DNA of 64,000 nucleotides, taken from the NCBI GenBank assembly GCA_049323275.1, contig JBMOOM010000051.1:27476-91475 (forward strand), written 5' to 3'. A model generated the notes under the pieces. It saw only the letters and a program-made list of their open reading frames with translations, did no database searches and was not told where the DNA came from. The DNA comes from Taklimakanibacter sp049323275 (GTDB taxonomy: Bacteria; Pseudomonadota; Alphaproteobacteria; Rhizobiales; Aestuariivirgaceae). Position numbers and translations under genes: made by a program. Positions 8,960 through 17,846 of this stretch are shown here, piece after piece (within the stretch, counting starts at the first letter, position 1; each line of letters starts with the position of its first letter).

Positions 8960-9643
8960 ATGCCCCGTCTCTATCATTTCACGCTCGATCCCTATTCCCG
9001 CCGCATGCGGCTCGCCCTCAACGAATATGCCAATCCCGCCGACGCGGTGGACGAGCAGCCCTGGGCGCCCTCGCAGGATCTGTTCCGGTTCAACCCGGCG
9101 GGCGCCCTGCCGGTGCTGGTCGAGGACGACGGATCGGCGGTGAGCGGCGTCGAGGCGTTGAGCGAATATCTCGAAGAGACCCGCAATGGCGGCACGTCGC
9201 TCATTCCGGGCAATGCCAGGGCACGTGCCGAAGTGCGCCGCCTGGTCGGTTGGTTCGACACCAAATTCTATGCCGAGGTCTCCGAACCGGTGCTGACCGA
9301 AAAAGTGGTGCGCCGCTTCATGCCGCGTGAGCTCGGCGGCGGCTCGCCTGAAATGACCAGGGTGCGCAAGGGTCTCGATTTGCTCAAGGCGCATCTCGAT
9401 TATGTCGGCAAGCTCGCCGACGGGCGCAACTGGCTGGCCGGCGACAATCTCTCGCTCGCCGACCTCGCGGGCGCGGCGCATCTCTCGGCGATCGACTATA
9501 TCGGGGATGTTCCGTGGGCTGACTTTCCGTCCGCCAAGGCCTGGTTCCAGCGGCTCAAATCACGCCCCTCCTACCGCCCGCTCCTCGCCGACAGCGTGCG
9601 CGGCATGCCGGCGTCGAAATCCTATACGGATCTCGATTTCTGA
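8960..9643 (+). CDS. Glutathione S-transferase family protein
   Basis: 227 aa with an N-terminal thioredoxin-like GST domain (RLYHFTLDPYSRRMRLALNE, then NPAGALPVLVEDDG around the cis-Pro and VSGVEALSEYLEE) and a C-terminal helical domain (NWLAGDNLSLADLAGAAHLS, the conserved N-cap/hydrophobic staple). The substrate is unknown. The start at 8960 follows an AAGGA site. The gene sits before queG and an SDR, a gene order I associate with rhizobial genomes. Confidence 0.88.
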   Translation: MPRLYHFTLDPYSRRMRLALNEYANPADAVDEQPWAPSQDLFRFNPAGALPVLVEDDGSAVSGVEALSEYLEETRNGGTSLIPGNARARAEVRRLVGWFDTKFYAEVSEPVLTEKVVRRFMPRELGGGSPEMTRVRKGLDLLKAHLDYVGKLADGRNWLAGDNLSLADLAGAAHLSAIDYIGDVPWADFPSAKAWFQRLKSRPSYRPLLADSVRGMPASKSYTDLDF

Positions 9644-9675
9644 TTCTTGGTCAAGCGTCGTAACCTTGAAAACTT

Positions 9676-9778
9676 CGTCACTCCGGCGAAAGCCGGAGCC
9701 CATTAAACTCGAGCAAAAAGGGCAGCGCCGCCCGGTTATGCTTATTCAATGGATCCCGGCTTTTCGCCGGGATGACGG
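9676..9778. repeat. Inverted pair of REP-like palindromes
   Basis: The first palindrome, with core CCGGCGAAAGCCGG (9676-9700), and the second, TGGATCCCGGCTTTTCGCCGGGATGACGG-like (9750-9778), are in opposite orientation and separated by about 50 nt, a BIME-like arrangement. Related copies occur at 32813, 33523, 40326 and 51241. It occupies most of the gap between the GST gene and queG. Confidence 0.8.
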
Positions 9779-9798
9779 ATAGGGGGTAGGATAACGGC

Positions 9799-10911
9799 AT
9801 GACACCGCTCGAGGACAGGCTGCGCCGGAAAGCCCGCGAGGAAGGCTTCGCGGGTTTGCGCATCGCCGATCCCGGCTCGACGCCGCAAGCCGGCGGCCGG
9901 CTGCAGGAATTCCTGGCCTTCGGGCGCGAGGGCGAGATGGGCTGGCTGAAGGAGACGGCCGAGCGGCGCGCCGATCCGCGCGTGCTGTGGCCCGGGGCGC
10001 GCTCGGCCATCCTGCTCGCCATGAGCTACGCGCCCGAGATCGACCCTCTCGAACGGCTCGGCGCCAGGGATACCGGCGTCATCTCCGTCTATGCCCTGGG
10101 GCGCGATTATCACGACGTCATCAAGGGCAAGCTCAAGCATCTGGCGCAATGGCTGGCGCGCGAGACCAGGGAAGAGGTGAAGGTCTTCGTCGACACCGCC
10201 CCTCTCATGGAGAAGCCCCTGGCGGAAGCGGCGGGCCTCGGCTGGCAAGGCAAGCACACCAATCTCGTCTCGCGTGAACTGGGCTCGTGGTTCTTTCTCG
10301 GTGCGATCCTGAGCGCCGCACAGCTCGAACGCGATGCGCCGGAAAGCGATCATTGCGGCTCGTGCCATGCCTGTCTCGACATCTGCCCGACCAAGGCCTT
10401 CCCGGCGCCCTATCAGCTCGACGCGCGCCGCTGCATCTCCTATCTCACCATCGAACATAAGGGCCACATCGCGCGCGAATTCCGCGAAGCGATCGGCAAC
10501 CGCATCTATGGCTGCGACGACTGCCTGGCGGTCTGTCCGTGGAACAAATTCGCCGGCGCCGCGCATGAAGCGAAGCTGAAAGCGCGGGGCGAGCTCATCG
10601 CTCCCAAGCTCGCCGATCTCGCCCGGCTCGACGACCAGGCCTTCCGCCAGTTCTTCGCCGCCTCGCCCGTCAAACGCAGCGGCCGCGACCGTTTCATCCG
10701 CAATGTGCTGATCGCCATCGGCAATTCGGGCGATGCAAAGCTCGCGGCGGAAGCCGAAAGACTGCTCGGCGATGCCTCCGCGCTGGTGCGCGCCATGGCC
10801 GTGTGGGCCCTGTCGCGGCTGCTCGACGAAGAAAACTTCGCCCGCTTGCGTGACAAACATGCGCAGCAGGAAACCGATGACGCGGTCGCCGCCGAATGGC
10901 AGAAGGCCTGA
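9799..10911 (+). CDS. queG: Epoxyqueuosine reductase
   Basis: Catalyses the last step of queuosine biosynthesis in tRNA, reducing epoxyqueuosine with cobalamin and two 4Fe-4S clusters. It has 370 aa: an N-terminal cobalamin-binding part with the catalytic aspartate in VDTAPLMEKPLAE, two ferredoxin-like cluster motifs (CGSCHACLDICPTKAF and CDDCLAVCPWNKF), and a C-terminal HEAT-like segment. The stop codon overlaps the next ATG (TGATG), so translation is coupled to the SDR gene. Confidence 0.95.
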   Translation: MTPLEDRLRRKAREEGFAGLRIADPGSTPQAGGRLQEFLAFGREGEMGWLKETAERRADPRVLWPGARSAILLAMSYAPEIDPLERLGARDTGVISVYALGRDYHDVIKGKLKHLAQWLARETREEVKVFVDTAPLMEKPLAEAAGLGWQGKHTNLVSRELGSWFFLGAILSAAQLERDAPESDHCGSCHACLDICPTKAFPAPYQLDARRCISYLTIEHKGHIAREFREAIGNRIYGCDDCLAVCPWNKFAGAAHEAKLKARGELIAPKLADLARLDDQAFRQFFAASPVKRSGRDRFIRNVLIAIGNSGDAKLAAEAERLLGDASALVRAMAVWALSRLLDEENFARLRDKHAQQETDDAVAAEWQKA

Positions 10912-11741
10912 TGCCCCATCTTTTCTGTTTCGGACTAGGATTCACCGGCCAGGCGCTGGCGCGGCGCTTGCGTGCCCAGGGCTGGACGGTCACCGGCACC
11001 AGCCGCGCCGGCGGCGACGGCACGCTCGCTTTCGACGGCAGCGCGCCGGTTCCGGCGGCCGCGCTCGACGGCGTCACTCATCTCCTGATCTCAGTGCCGC
11101 CCGGCGGCCCCGGCGACCCGGTGCTGAACCGCCATGCCGACGATCTCGCGCACCGGGCGAAGCAGTTTCAATGGGCCGGCTATCTCTCGACCACCGGCGT
11201 CTATGGCGACCGCCATGGCGGCTGGGTCGACGAGACCTCGCCGCTCGAGCCCTCGACCGAACGCGGCCATCGCCGGCTGGCCGCCGAAACGCAATGGCGC
11301 GGCCTCGGCCTGCCGCTCCACATCTTCCGTCTCGCCGGCATCTACGGTCCGGGCCGCAACCAGCTGGTGTCGCTGCTCGACGGCACGGCGAAACGCATCG
11401 TGAAGCCGGGCCAGATCTTCAGCCGCATCCATGTCGAGGATATCGCCGGCGTGCTCGAAGCCTCGATCACCAGGCCCCGTCCGGGGCGCGCCTATAATGT
11501 CTGCGACGACGAGCCCTGTCCGCCGCAGGAGGTCGTCGCCTATGCCGCGGCGCTCCTGAAACGCGAAGCGCCGCCCGAAATCGCTTTCGCGGATGCCGGT
11601 CTGTCGCCGATGGCGAAAAGCTTCTATGCCGAGTCGAAACGCGTCTCCAACCAGCGCATAAAGGAGGAGCTCGGCTACCAGCTCCTCTATCCGACCTATC
11701 GCGAAGGATTGACGGCGCTGCTCCCGACCTTGCCCTCATAG
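10911..11741 (+). CDS. SDR family NAD(P)-dependent epimerase-like protein (YeeZ type)
   Basis: 276 aa extended SDR with dinucleotide motif CFGLGFTGQALARRL at the N-terminus, LSTTGVYGDRHGGWVDE and FRLAGIYGPGRNQL. In the usual YxxxK position a catalytic tyrosine is not obvious, as in other YeeZ-like members. The substrate is unknown. The start at 10911 overlaps the queG stop and has an AGAAGG site. An upstream in-frame ATG at 10896 is possible. The last 46 nt overlap the convergent hydrolase gene. Confidence 0.83.
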   Translation: MPHLFCFGLGFTGQALARRLRAQGWTVTGTSRAGGDGTLAFDGSAPVPAAALDGVTHLLISVPPGGPGDPVLNRHADDLAHRAKQFQWAGYLSTTGVYGDRHGGWVDETSPLEPSTERGHRRLAAETQWRGLGLPLHIFRLAGIYGPGRNQLVSLLDGTAKRIVKPGQIFSRIHVEDIAGVLEASITRPRPGRAYNVCDDEPCPPQEVVAYAAALLKREAPPEIAFADAGLSPMAKSFYAESKRVSNQRIKEELGYQLLYPTYREGLTALLPTLPS

Positions 11742-12502
11742 AGAAGGGCGAGTTCCTCGGCGGCGCGGTGAATGGCGATGATGTCCTCATCGCGCGACAG
11801 GCGATGATCGCCATGCTTGATCAGGGTGAAACGGGCGTCGGCCGCGCGGATCGCCTCGAAGGTCCTGAGCCCATGCTGCCAGGGCACGTCGGGATCCCGG
11901 TCGCCATGCAGGATGCGTAACGGGCAGGCGAGATCGAGGCCCTGCTCCAGGAGACGGTGCTTGCGGCCGTCCGCGATGAGCCCGGCGGTGATCGGATAGG
12001 GATCGCCGTAACGGCTGGGCCTCCGCCATACGCCGTCGCGCGCCAGGGCTTCCCGCGCGTCGGGACTCTTCGCGATCTCCGCCTCCATGTTGAAGGTCAT
12101 GTCGGCGGCGGGCGCCACCAGGACGAGACCGGCGATGTTGCCGATCTTTTCACGCGCGAGGAGCAGGGCCAGGAAGCCGCCCATGCTCGAGCCGATCAGG
12201 ATCATCGGCCGGTTCCCGGCGAGGCGCAGCACTTGGCGGGCCTCCGCCAGCCACAGGGACAAGGTGCCGTCCTCGAAGCGCCCTTCCGAGGCGCCGTGGC
12301 CCGAATAGTCGAATCGGATGAAGAGCCGGTCGTCGGCCCCCGAAAGTTCCCGCAGGCGCTCGGCCTTGCTGCCCGTCATGTCGGATTTGAACCCGCCAAG
12401 CCACAGGAATCCCGGCCTTTTCCAACTGTGCCCCTGGGGTTCGCGACGGTCGACGGCGATGCGGATCGCCGGACGGGTTTCCAGCATTTCGAATTGTGGC
12501 AT
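11696..12502 (-). CDS. Alpha/beta hydrolase (ABHD10/thioesterase-like)
   Basis: 268 aa serine hydrolase: oxyanion region FLWLGGFKSDMTGSKA, nucleophile elbow GSSMGG, acid residue in LHGDRDPDVPW and catalytic histidine in IKHGDHRLSR, all in canonical order. The pattern FDYSGHGASEG resembles ABHD10-type depalmitoylases/glucuronidases. The physiological substrate is unknown. It is convergent with the SDR gene (46-nt overlap) and divergent from infC. Confidence 0.87.
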   Translation of the reverse strand: MPQFEMLETRPAIRIAVDRREPQGHSWKRPGFLWLGGFKSDMTGSKAERLRELSGADDRLFIRFDYSGHGASEGRFEDGTLSLWLAEARQVLRLAGNRPMILIGSSMGGFLALLLAREKIGNIAGLVLVAPAADMTFNMEAEIAKSPDAREALARDGVWRRPSRYGDPYPITAGLIADGRKHRLLEQGLDLACPLRILHGDRDPDVPWQHGLRTFEAIRAADARFTLIKHGDHRLSRDEDIIAIHRAAEELALLYEGKVGSSAVNPSR

Positions 12503-12517
12503 CGGGCGTCTCTCTCC

Positions 12518-12547
12518 TTGACTTGCGGCCCATCTTCACGGTCTATA
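12518..12547 (+). promoter_or_regulatory. Probable sigma-70 promoter of infC
   Basis: TTGACT (12518-12523) and TCTATA (12542-12547) are separated by 18 nt and point toward infC, leaving a leader of about 60 nt before the TTG start at 12614. Confidence 0.45.
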
Positions 12548-12613
12548 CAGGGTTCGCAAACGCGCTTCGGGGTCCTTGCCATATCCCGGCGCCATTCAGG
12601 AGACGACGACCAC

Positions 12614-13177
12614 TTGAGCATACCACCCCGCAGGCCAGTCAACAGCCGCTCGGCTCAGCCCCAGCCGAATAAAGAAGAGGGCCACAGGATCAACCACCGT
12701 ATCGATGCGCGCGAAGTCCGCCTGATCGACGCTCAGGGCGAGAATCGCGGTGTCATTCCGACCCGCCAGGCGATGATGATGGCCGAAGAGGCCGGGCTCG
12801 ACCTGGTCGAGGTATCGCCCGATGCGAAGCCGCCGGTCGCCAAGATTCTCGATTACGGCAAGTTCAAGTACCAGGAACAGAAAAAGGCCAACGAGGCCCG
12901 CAAGAAGCAGAAGGTCATCGAGATCAAGGAGATCAAGATGCGCCCGATGATCGACGACCACGATTACGACGTGAAGATGAAGGCGGTTAAGCGCTTCTTC
13001 GAAGAGGGCGACAAGGTCAAGGTCACGCTGCGCTTCCGCGGCCGCGAAATGGCGCATCAGGAGCTCGGCCGGCAATTGCTCGACCGGGTGAAGGGCGACA
13101 CGGTCGAGATCGCCAAGGTCGAATCGGAACCCCGCTTCGAAGGCCGCCAGATCGTCATGGTGCTGGCGCCCAAGTAA
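12614..13177 (+). CDS. infC: Translation initiation factor IF-3
   Basis: Prevents 30S-50S association and proofreads start codon choice. The N-domain (INHRIDAREVRLIDAQGENRG), a basic linker (KFKYQEQKKANEARKKQK) and the C-domain (IKMRPMIDDHDYDVKMK to QIVMVLAPK) are complete. No ATG or GTG gives a proper N-terminus. A TTG at 12614 gives 187 aa starting MSIPPRRP and is preceded at 10 nt by AGGAGA. A rare start codon is expected because IF-3 discriminates against such codons and autoregulates infC in this way. Here infC is not next to rpmI-rplT, which lie 15 kb away. Confidence 0.92.
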   Translation: MSIPPRRPVNSRSAQPQPNKEEGHRINHRIDAREVRLIDAQGENRGVIPTRQAMMMAEEAGLDLVEVSPDAKPPVAKILDYGKFKYQEQKKANEARKKQKVIEIKEIKMRPMIDDHDYDVKMKAVKRFFEEGDKVKVTLRFRGREMAHQELGRQLLDRVKGDTVEIAKVESEPRFEGRQIVMVLAPK

Positions 13178-13207
13178 GGGCTCTGTTATTCCCATGAGGG
13201 ACATGGG

Positions 13208-13242
13208 CCGCTCCATCGTCAGGATGGAGCGGTCTTTCTTTT
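13208..13242 (+). terminator. Rho-independent terminator of infC
   Basis: CCGCTCCATC (13208-13217), loop GTCAG, GATGGAGCGG (13223-13232), then TCTTTCTTTT. The stem is a perfect 10 bp and lies 31 nt after the infC stop. Confidence 0.92.
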
Positions 13243-13258
13243 GGAGCCCTCTGCCCTC

Positions 13259-14215
13259 ATGACCGACGACAAGGAAGCCCGCCGCAAGCAGCTCACGGGC
13301 GTCGCCTTCATGTGCGCCGGGGTGCTCGCCTTCACCTTCCAGGACCTCATCATCAAGGGCATATCGGCGACCTATCCCGCCCATGAGATCGTCTTCATCC
13401 GCACCCTGCTGGCGCTGCCCATCGCCCTCCTCATCGTCATGCTGGAGGGTGGATTCAAGCGGCTGAGGACGAACCGGCTCGGCGCCCATTGCGTGCGCGG
13501 GGTCATGCTGTTCCTCGCTTATACAACCTATTATCTAGGCATCGCGGCGCTGCCGCTCGCCATGGCGGTGGCGATCTCCTTCGCCGCCCCGCTCTTCATC
13601 ACCGCCCTTGCCGGACCGCTGCTCGGCGAGAAGGTCGGCAAGATCCGCTGGCTCGCGGTGCTCTTAGGCTTCGTCGGCGTCATCATCGTCATGAAGGACG
13701 GGCTCGGCCAGCTCGAATGGGCGGTGCTGCTACCGGTGCTTTCGGCCCTTTTCTATGCGCTGGCGCAATTGCATGGCCGGCATATCGGGGCCACCGAATC
13801 GGGGGCGACCATGTCCTTCTATGTGAATGTCGCCTTCCTCGTCCTGTCGGGCCTCGCCGGCGCCATCATCGGCAATGGCTCCTTCGCCGAATGGAGCCAT
13901 CCGAGCCTCGCCTTCCTGCTCAGGGCCTGGAGCTGGCCGACACCACACGACCTCCTGCTGATGCTGGGCTGCGGGGCGGCGGCGACGGTCGGCATCTACT
14001 GTCTCGGCCAGGGCTACCGCCTGGCGGAAGCCAATCTCGCCGCCATCTTCGAATATACCGCGCTGCCTTGGGCGATCCTGTGGGGCTATCTGTTCTTCGC
14101 CCAATTGCCCGGCTATTCGACCCTGGCGGGCGTCGGCCTGGTGATCGCGGCCGGCATCGTCATCGCAGTGCGCGAAAGGCCGCGGCGGGCGCCCCTGCGC
14201 GGCAACGAGACCTGA
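13259..14215 (+). CDS. DMT superfamily (EamA) transporter
   Basis: 318 aa inner-membrane protein with ten predicted membrane helices in two EamA repeats (first about residues 12-145, second about 160-305). Hydrophobic segments such as IALLIVMLEGG, LFLAYTTYYLGIAALPLAMAVAISF and the second-repeat AAATVGIYCLGQGYRLAEANLAAIFEYTALPWA fit the family. The substrate cannot be deduced. The start at 13259 is the first ATG; a TTG at 13241 overlaps the infC terminator. Confidence 0.88.
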   Translation: MTDDKEARRKQLTGVAFMCAGVLAFTFQDLIIKGISATYPAHEIVFIRTLLALPIALLIVMLEGGFKRLRTNRLGAHCVRGVMLFLAYTTYYLGIAALPLAMAVAISFAAPLFITALAGPLLGEKVGKIRWLAVLLGFVGVIIVMKDGLGQLEWAVLLPVLSALFYALAQLHGRHIGATESGATMSFYVNVAFLVLSGLAGAIIGNGSFAEWSHPSLAFLLRAWSWPTPHDLLLMLGCGAAATVGIYCLGQGYRLAEANLAAIFEYTALPWAILWGYLFFAQLPGYSTLAGVGLVIAAGIVIAVRERPRRAPLRGNET

Positions 14216-14304
14216 AGATCCGCGGTCCTGTTGGGCTATGGTCCAACTATTCCCCTCTCCTTGCGTTAAGTAATTTGACGCCAAATCATTGAGGGGAAGC
14301 GGGA

Positions 14305-14931
14305 ATGCCTTTCGGACTCGTCGATATCTTTGTCATTCTCCTGATCACCATCGGTCCCATCAAGGCGACGATCGTCTATGCGGCGCTCACCGCCAAGGCG
14401 GACTCGGCCTTCCGGCGACAGGTCGCCGTCAAGACCGTCGTCGCCGCCGGCGTGGTGATCCTGCTCTTCGTCCTGGCCGGCGAATTCCTCCTGCAGGTCT
14501 TCCACATCACGCTGCCGGCGCTGAAGATCGCCGGCGGGCTGATCCTTCTGCTCTTCGCGCTGCATATGGTGCTGGGCGAAGAGAAGAAGGGAGGGGAGAG
14601 CGATGCTCCGCCCTCGACCGATATAGCGGTCTATCCGCTCGCCATGCCGCTGATGGCGACGCCGCAAGGCATCGTCGCGGTCGTGACGCTGGCCGCCTCC
14701 GCCGATACGGTCAGGGAGAATGTGGGGCTGGTGATCATGGTCCTGATCATCCTGGCGATCAACTTCGTCGTCCTCCTGGCCGCCGACAAGATCATCAAAT
14801 TCATCGGCCCGGCGGCCCTGATGATCATCGGCAAGGTCGTCGGAATCCTGCTCGCGGGCCTCGCGGTTCAGCTGATGATATCTGCCGGCACCGATCTCGG
14901 TCTGATCGCCAAGCCGGTGCCGCACAGTTAG
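14305..14931 (+). CDS. MarC family integral membrane protein
   Basis: 208 aa with six hydrophobic segments and the MarC pattern: an N-terminal ITIGPIKATIVYAALTAKA (family consensus NPIG-like), a central LAMPLMATPQGIVAVVTLA and a C-terminal GKVVGILLAGLAVQLMISA. The family has no established function despite its name. It is followed after 11 nt by an HlyD-type gene, so it may belong to the same operon as the efflux pair. Confidence 0.85.
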   Translation: MPFGLVDIFVILLITIGPIKATIVYAALTAKADSAFRRQVAVKTVVAAGVVILLFVLAGEFLLQVFHITLPALKIAGGLILLLFALHMVLGEEKKGGESDAPPSTDIAVYPLAMPLMATPQGIVAVVTLAASADTVRENVGLVIMVLIILAINFVVLLAADKIIKFIGPAALMIIGKVVGILLAGLAVQLMISAGTDLGLIAKPVPHS

Positions 14932-14942
14932 GGGCCCTCGCC

Positions 14943-16073
14943 ATGGCCCGCAAACCGAAGCCCGCCGGCACAGATCCCGATGAGCCCGCCAGCGCCGAAA
15001 GCGCGCCGGCGTCCGGAAGCCCGATCCGGCGCCTGACCGGCATCGTATTGCTTCTCTGCGCCGGCCTCTTCGTCTACAGCCTGTTCGCCGACCGCCTCAC
15101 CCCCTATACGGCGCAGGCGACCGTCCAGGCCTATGTGGTGCGCATCGCCGCCGACGTGTCCGGCCGCGTCAGCGCCGTCAATGTCATCGACAACCAGATC
15201 GCCAGGACCGGCGAGGTCCTGTTCGAGATCGACCATGAGCGCTTCGAAATCGCGGTCGAAACCGCGGAGGCGCAATTGGCCGCCGCCGGCCAGACGGTCG
15301 GCGCCTCGACGGCGGCCCTCGCTTCCGCCGAAGCCCGCCTCGCCGAGGCCGAGGCCAAGCTCACCAACATCCAGGAGCAGACGGCGCGCATCTTCGAGAT
15401 GGTCAAGAAGGGCATCTACGCCAAAGCGCGCGGCGACCAGGCCACCGCGAGCCTCGATGCCGCGATCGCCGATGTCGATCGCGCCAAGGCCGATGTCGAG
15501 GAGGCGCGGCAGAATCTGGGACCGCAGGGCGCCGACAATCCGCAGATCCGCCAGGCGCAGGCCAATCTGCGCAAGGCCAGGCGCGATCTCACCGACACGG
15601 TGGTGCGGGCGCCGTCCGACGGCGTCGTCACCAATCTGCAGCTGGCGACCGGCCAATATGTCGCCGCCGGCCAGGCCGCCCTGACCTTCATCGATGCGGA
15701 GGTGATCTGGATCGACGCGCAGTTCCGCGAGAACAGCATCGAGCATATCGCGGCCGGTGATGCCGCCGACATCGTCCTCGATATCCGCCCGGGCCGCGTC
15801 TATGCCGGCAAGATCGAGAGCATCGGCTGGGGCGTCGACAGCCGCGACATCGACCCGGCGACCGGCCTGCCGATCATCAAGAACGCCACCGGATGGATAC
15901 GCGATGCGCAGCGCTTTCCGGTGCGCATCCAGTTCGAGGCGGACAGCCAGCCCAAGGGAATCCGGCTCGGCTCGCAGGCCAATATCGTCGTCTATGCGGG
16001 TGGATCGGGCCTGACCGACGCCATCGGGCGACTGTGGATCACGCTCGTCTCCTATTTCACCTATCTCGGCTGA
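14943..16073 (+). CDS. HlyD family membrane fusion protein (AaeA/EmrA-like)
   Basis: The periplasmic adaptor of an efflux system. It has 376 aa: a proline-rich cytoplasmic start, one membrane helix at about 32-50 (LTGIVLLLCAGLFVYSLFA), a lipoyl/barrel-sandwich half (VRIAADVSGRVSAVNVIDNQ), a long alpha-helical hairpin rich in Ala/Glu (about 95-205), the second lipoyl half (VVRAPSDGVVTNLQLATGQYV) and a beta-barrel domain. The ATG at 14943 gives the standard N-terminus. The next gene starts 1 nt after its stop, and its product is the probable partner. Confidence 0.9.
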   Translation: MARKPKPAGTDPDEPASAESAPASGSPIRRLTGIVLLLCAGLFVYSLFADRLTPYTAQATVQAYVVRIAADVSGRVSAVNVIDNQIARTGEVLFEIDHERFEIAVETAEAQLAAAGQTVGASTAALASAEARLAEAEAKLTNIQEQTARIFEMVKKGIYAKARGDQATASLDAAIADVDRAKADVEEARQNLGPQGADNPQIRQAQANLRKARRDLTDTVVRAPSDGVVTNLQLATGQYVAAGQAALTFIDAEVIWIDAQFRENSIEHIAAGDAADIVLDIRPGRVYAGKIESIGWGVDSRDIDPATGLPIIKNATGWIRDAQRFPVRIQFEADSQPKGIRLGSQANIVVYAGGSGLTDAIGRLWITLVSYFTYLG

Positions 16074-16074
16074 G

Positions 16075-17124
16075 ATGGACAAAGCACAAGCGCAAGAGAT
16101 CCAGAGCGCCGCCAGCCGGCACGCGCTCAGGATCGCCCTTGCCGCCACGCTCGCCTTCACCATCGCCGAGCTGGCCAAATGGGAGTTCAGCTTCCTTGCC
16201 CCGATGCTCGCCATCCAGGTGCTGGCCGCATCGCGGAATGCTCCCGGATTCAAGCAGGGTATTGCCATTCCCCTCGTCATCCTGATCGCGACATCGCTGG
16301 CGCTCGGCATCGCCACCCTCACCACGCTCACGCCGGTGGTCCTCCTGCTGCTGGTCAGCCTGGTGATCTGCCTCAGCTTCTACGCCCAGCGGCGCGGCGC
16401 GCCCAACGCGGTCATGCTGCTGATCCAGATCGCCTTCTGCTGCATCCCGGTGATCCATGCGATCTCCTTCGATCTCGCCTTCCTGTTCATGACGGCGCTC
16501 ATCCAGGGCAGCATCGCCGCGATCGTCACCATCTGGATCGTCTATTGGCTCCTTCCGTCGCCCCCCATCCGCGCCGGGGCCGTGCCGCCTTCCGTTCCGC
16601 CAAGCCCTGAGCCGGCCGTGGCGGCGCGCATCGCCTTGTCCGACACGCTCATCCTGCTTCCCATCCTCGTCGCCTTCATCATGCATGGCGACATCAACAA
16701 CATCATCGTGCTGATGATCGCGCTCAATCTCCTGCGCGTCGTGGAGCCCGAACAGAGCGGCCGCATCGCCGTGGCGATCATCCTCGGCAATGTCCTCGGC
16801 GGCGGCATCGCGGTGCTCGCCTATCAGTTCGTCGTTCTCGGCGGCAGCCTCGTCTTCTTCGTCCTCATCGTGCTGGCGATGGGCCTGTGGTTCGGCGGGC
16901 GGATCGTGCGCGGCGGACCGAAGGCGCCGGTCTATGCCATCGCCTTCGCGACGTTCCTCCTGATGCTCGGCCTCGGCGTCTCCCCGCTTCCCAGCGGCTC
17001 GGAAGAGCTGTTCGCCACCCGCATCGTCAAGATCCTCCTGGCCAGCGCCTATGTGATCGGCGCCTTGAGCCTCGTCGCGCAGCTGCGCCGGCTCAAAGGC
17101 CCCGCCAGCCCCGCCACAGGGTGA
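16075..17124 (+). CDS. DUF2955/FUSC-type inner-membrane efflux protein
   Basis: 349 aa polytopic protein with two sets of about five hydrophobic segments separated by a proline-rich loop (around residues 160-180). The features fit the DUF2955 members of the FUSC/aromatic acid exporter superfamily, which pair with HlyD-type adaptors as in AaeAB. Substrates of such pairs are typically hydroxylated aromatic acids, but that is inference. It is coupled to the HlyD gene with 1 nt spacing. Its 3' end overlaps the convergent LysE gene by 32 nt. Confidence 0.83.
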   Translation: MDKAQAQEIQSAASRHALRIALAATLAFTIAELAKWEFSFLAPMLAIQVLAASRNAPGFKQGIAIPLVILIATSLALGIATLTTLTPVVLLLLVSLVICLSFYAQRRGAPNAVMLLIQIAFCCIPVIHAISFDLAFLFMTALIQGSIAAIVTIWIVYWLLPSPPIRAGAVPPSVPPSPEPAVAARIALSDTLILLPILVAFIMHGDINNIIVLMIALNLLRVVEPEQSGRIAVAIILGNVLGGGIAVLAYQFVVLGGSLVFFVLIVLAMGLWFGGRIVRGGPKAPVYAIAFATFLLMLGLGVSPLPSGSEELFATRIVKILLASAYVIGALSLVAQLRRLKGPASPATG

Positions 17125-17728
17125 AGAGCGCCGCCGCGATCAGAAGCAGCCCGGCGATGCGGCCTGACCAGATGGTGAAGGCCGGCCGGCCCGCCATCGC
17201 ATTGCGCCCGGCGGCCGCCATGAGGCCCAGACCGCCATAGACGGCAAGCTGCACCGCGGCGACCATGACGCCGATGACCAGCGCCTGTGACCAGAGCGGG
17301 CCGAAAGCCGGCCTTATGAATTGCGGATAGACGGCGAGCACGAAGAGCCACGCCTTGGGATTGAGGATGCAGGTGACGACCGCCTGCGCGAAGATCCTGA
17401 CGGAGGAGCTCACCGAGCTTTCCGTGACCGCGCCCATCACGATCGTGCTGCGCGCCAGCGATACGCCGATCCAGATCATATACAGCGCGCCGGCGATCAG
17501 CATCGGCGCATAGAGCTGCGGCACCAGCCGGCTCATGCCGACGACGGCGAAGACGCCGAAGGCGGTGTGGAAGGCGCCGCCGGTCATGATGCCGAACGTG
17601 GCGGTCAGGCCGGCCCACCTGCCGCCCGCCAGCGCGTTGGCCATGACATAGATCATGTCCATGCCGGGCACGATGATGATGCCGGCGAGGAGGATGAAGA
17701 AGATCCACAAGGCTTCGGGATAGGTCAT
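17093..17728 (-). CDS. LysE/RhtB family translocator
   Basis: 211 aa amino-acid (or metabolite) exporter with six hydrophobic segments and the family N-terminal motif PGMDMIYVMANALAGGRWAGLTATFGIMTGG (consensus PGP, G-GR-G, G---G). The start at 17728 (MTYPEALWIF) fits; the longer frame to 17779 has a hydrophilic extension unlike the family. The upstream side once may have faced a WYL regulator gene, because a 55-bp repeat of that regulator's start region lies at 17777. Confidence 0.88.
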   Translation of the reverse strand: MTYPEALWIFFILLAGIIIVPGMDMIYVMANALAGGRWAGLTATFGIMTGGAFHTAFGVFAVVGMSRLVPQLYAPMLIAGALYMIWIGVSLARSTIVMGAVTESSVSSSVRIFAQAVVTCILNPKAWLFVLAVYPQFIRPAFGPLWSQALVIGVMVAAVQLAVYGGLGLMAAAGRNAMAGRPAFTIWSGRIAGLLLIAAALFTLWRGWRGL

Positions 17729-17776
17729 GTCGGGTCCGCCGTTTCTCAATCTGTCGCAGCGGGCTATAAAGCGGGC

Positions 17777-17831
17777 CAATGGCCAGGGCAGTGTCAGTTG
17801 CGATGACGGATCAGGCGCAAGGCGTCGAGAC
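17777..17831 (+). repeat. Direct repeat, left copy (duplicate of WYL regulator start region)
   Basis: 55 bp beginning CAATGGCC and ending TCGAGAC match 18908-18962 at 49 of 55 positions in the same orientation. The right copy spans the start codon and first codons of the WYL regulator at 18944, so this left copy looks like a remnant of the same 5' region. The pair brackets the broken PAP2 gene. Confidence 0.85.
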
Positions 17832-17846
17832 GGCGCGAATGCCGCC

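Noticed and set aside
11957..12613. Long N-terminal extension of infC
   Set aside because: It is antisense to the alpha/beta hydrolase gene and has no IF-3 similarity.
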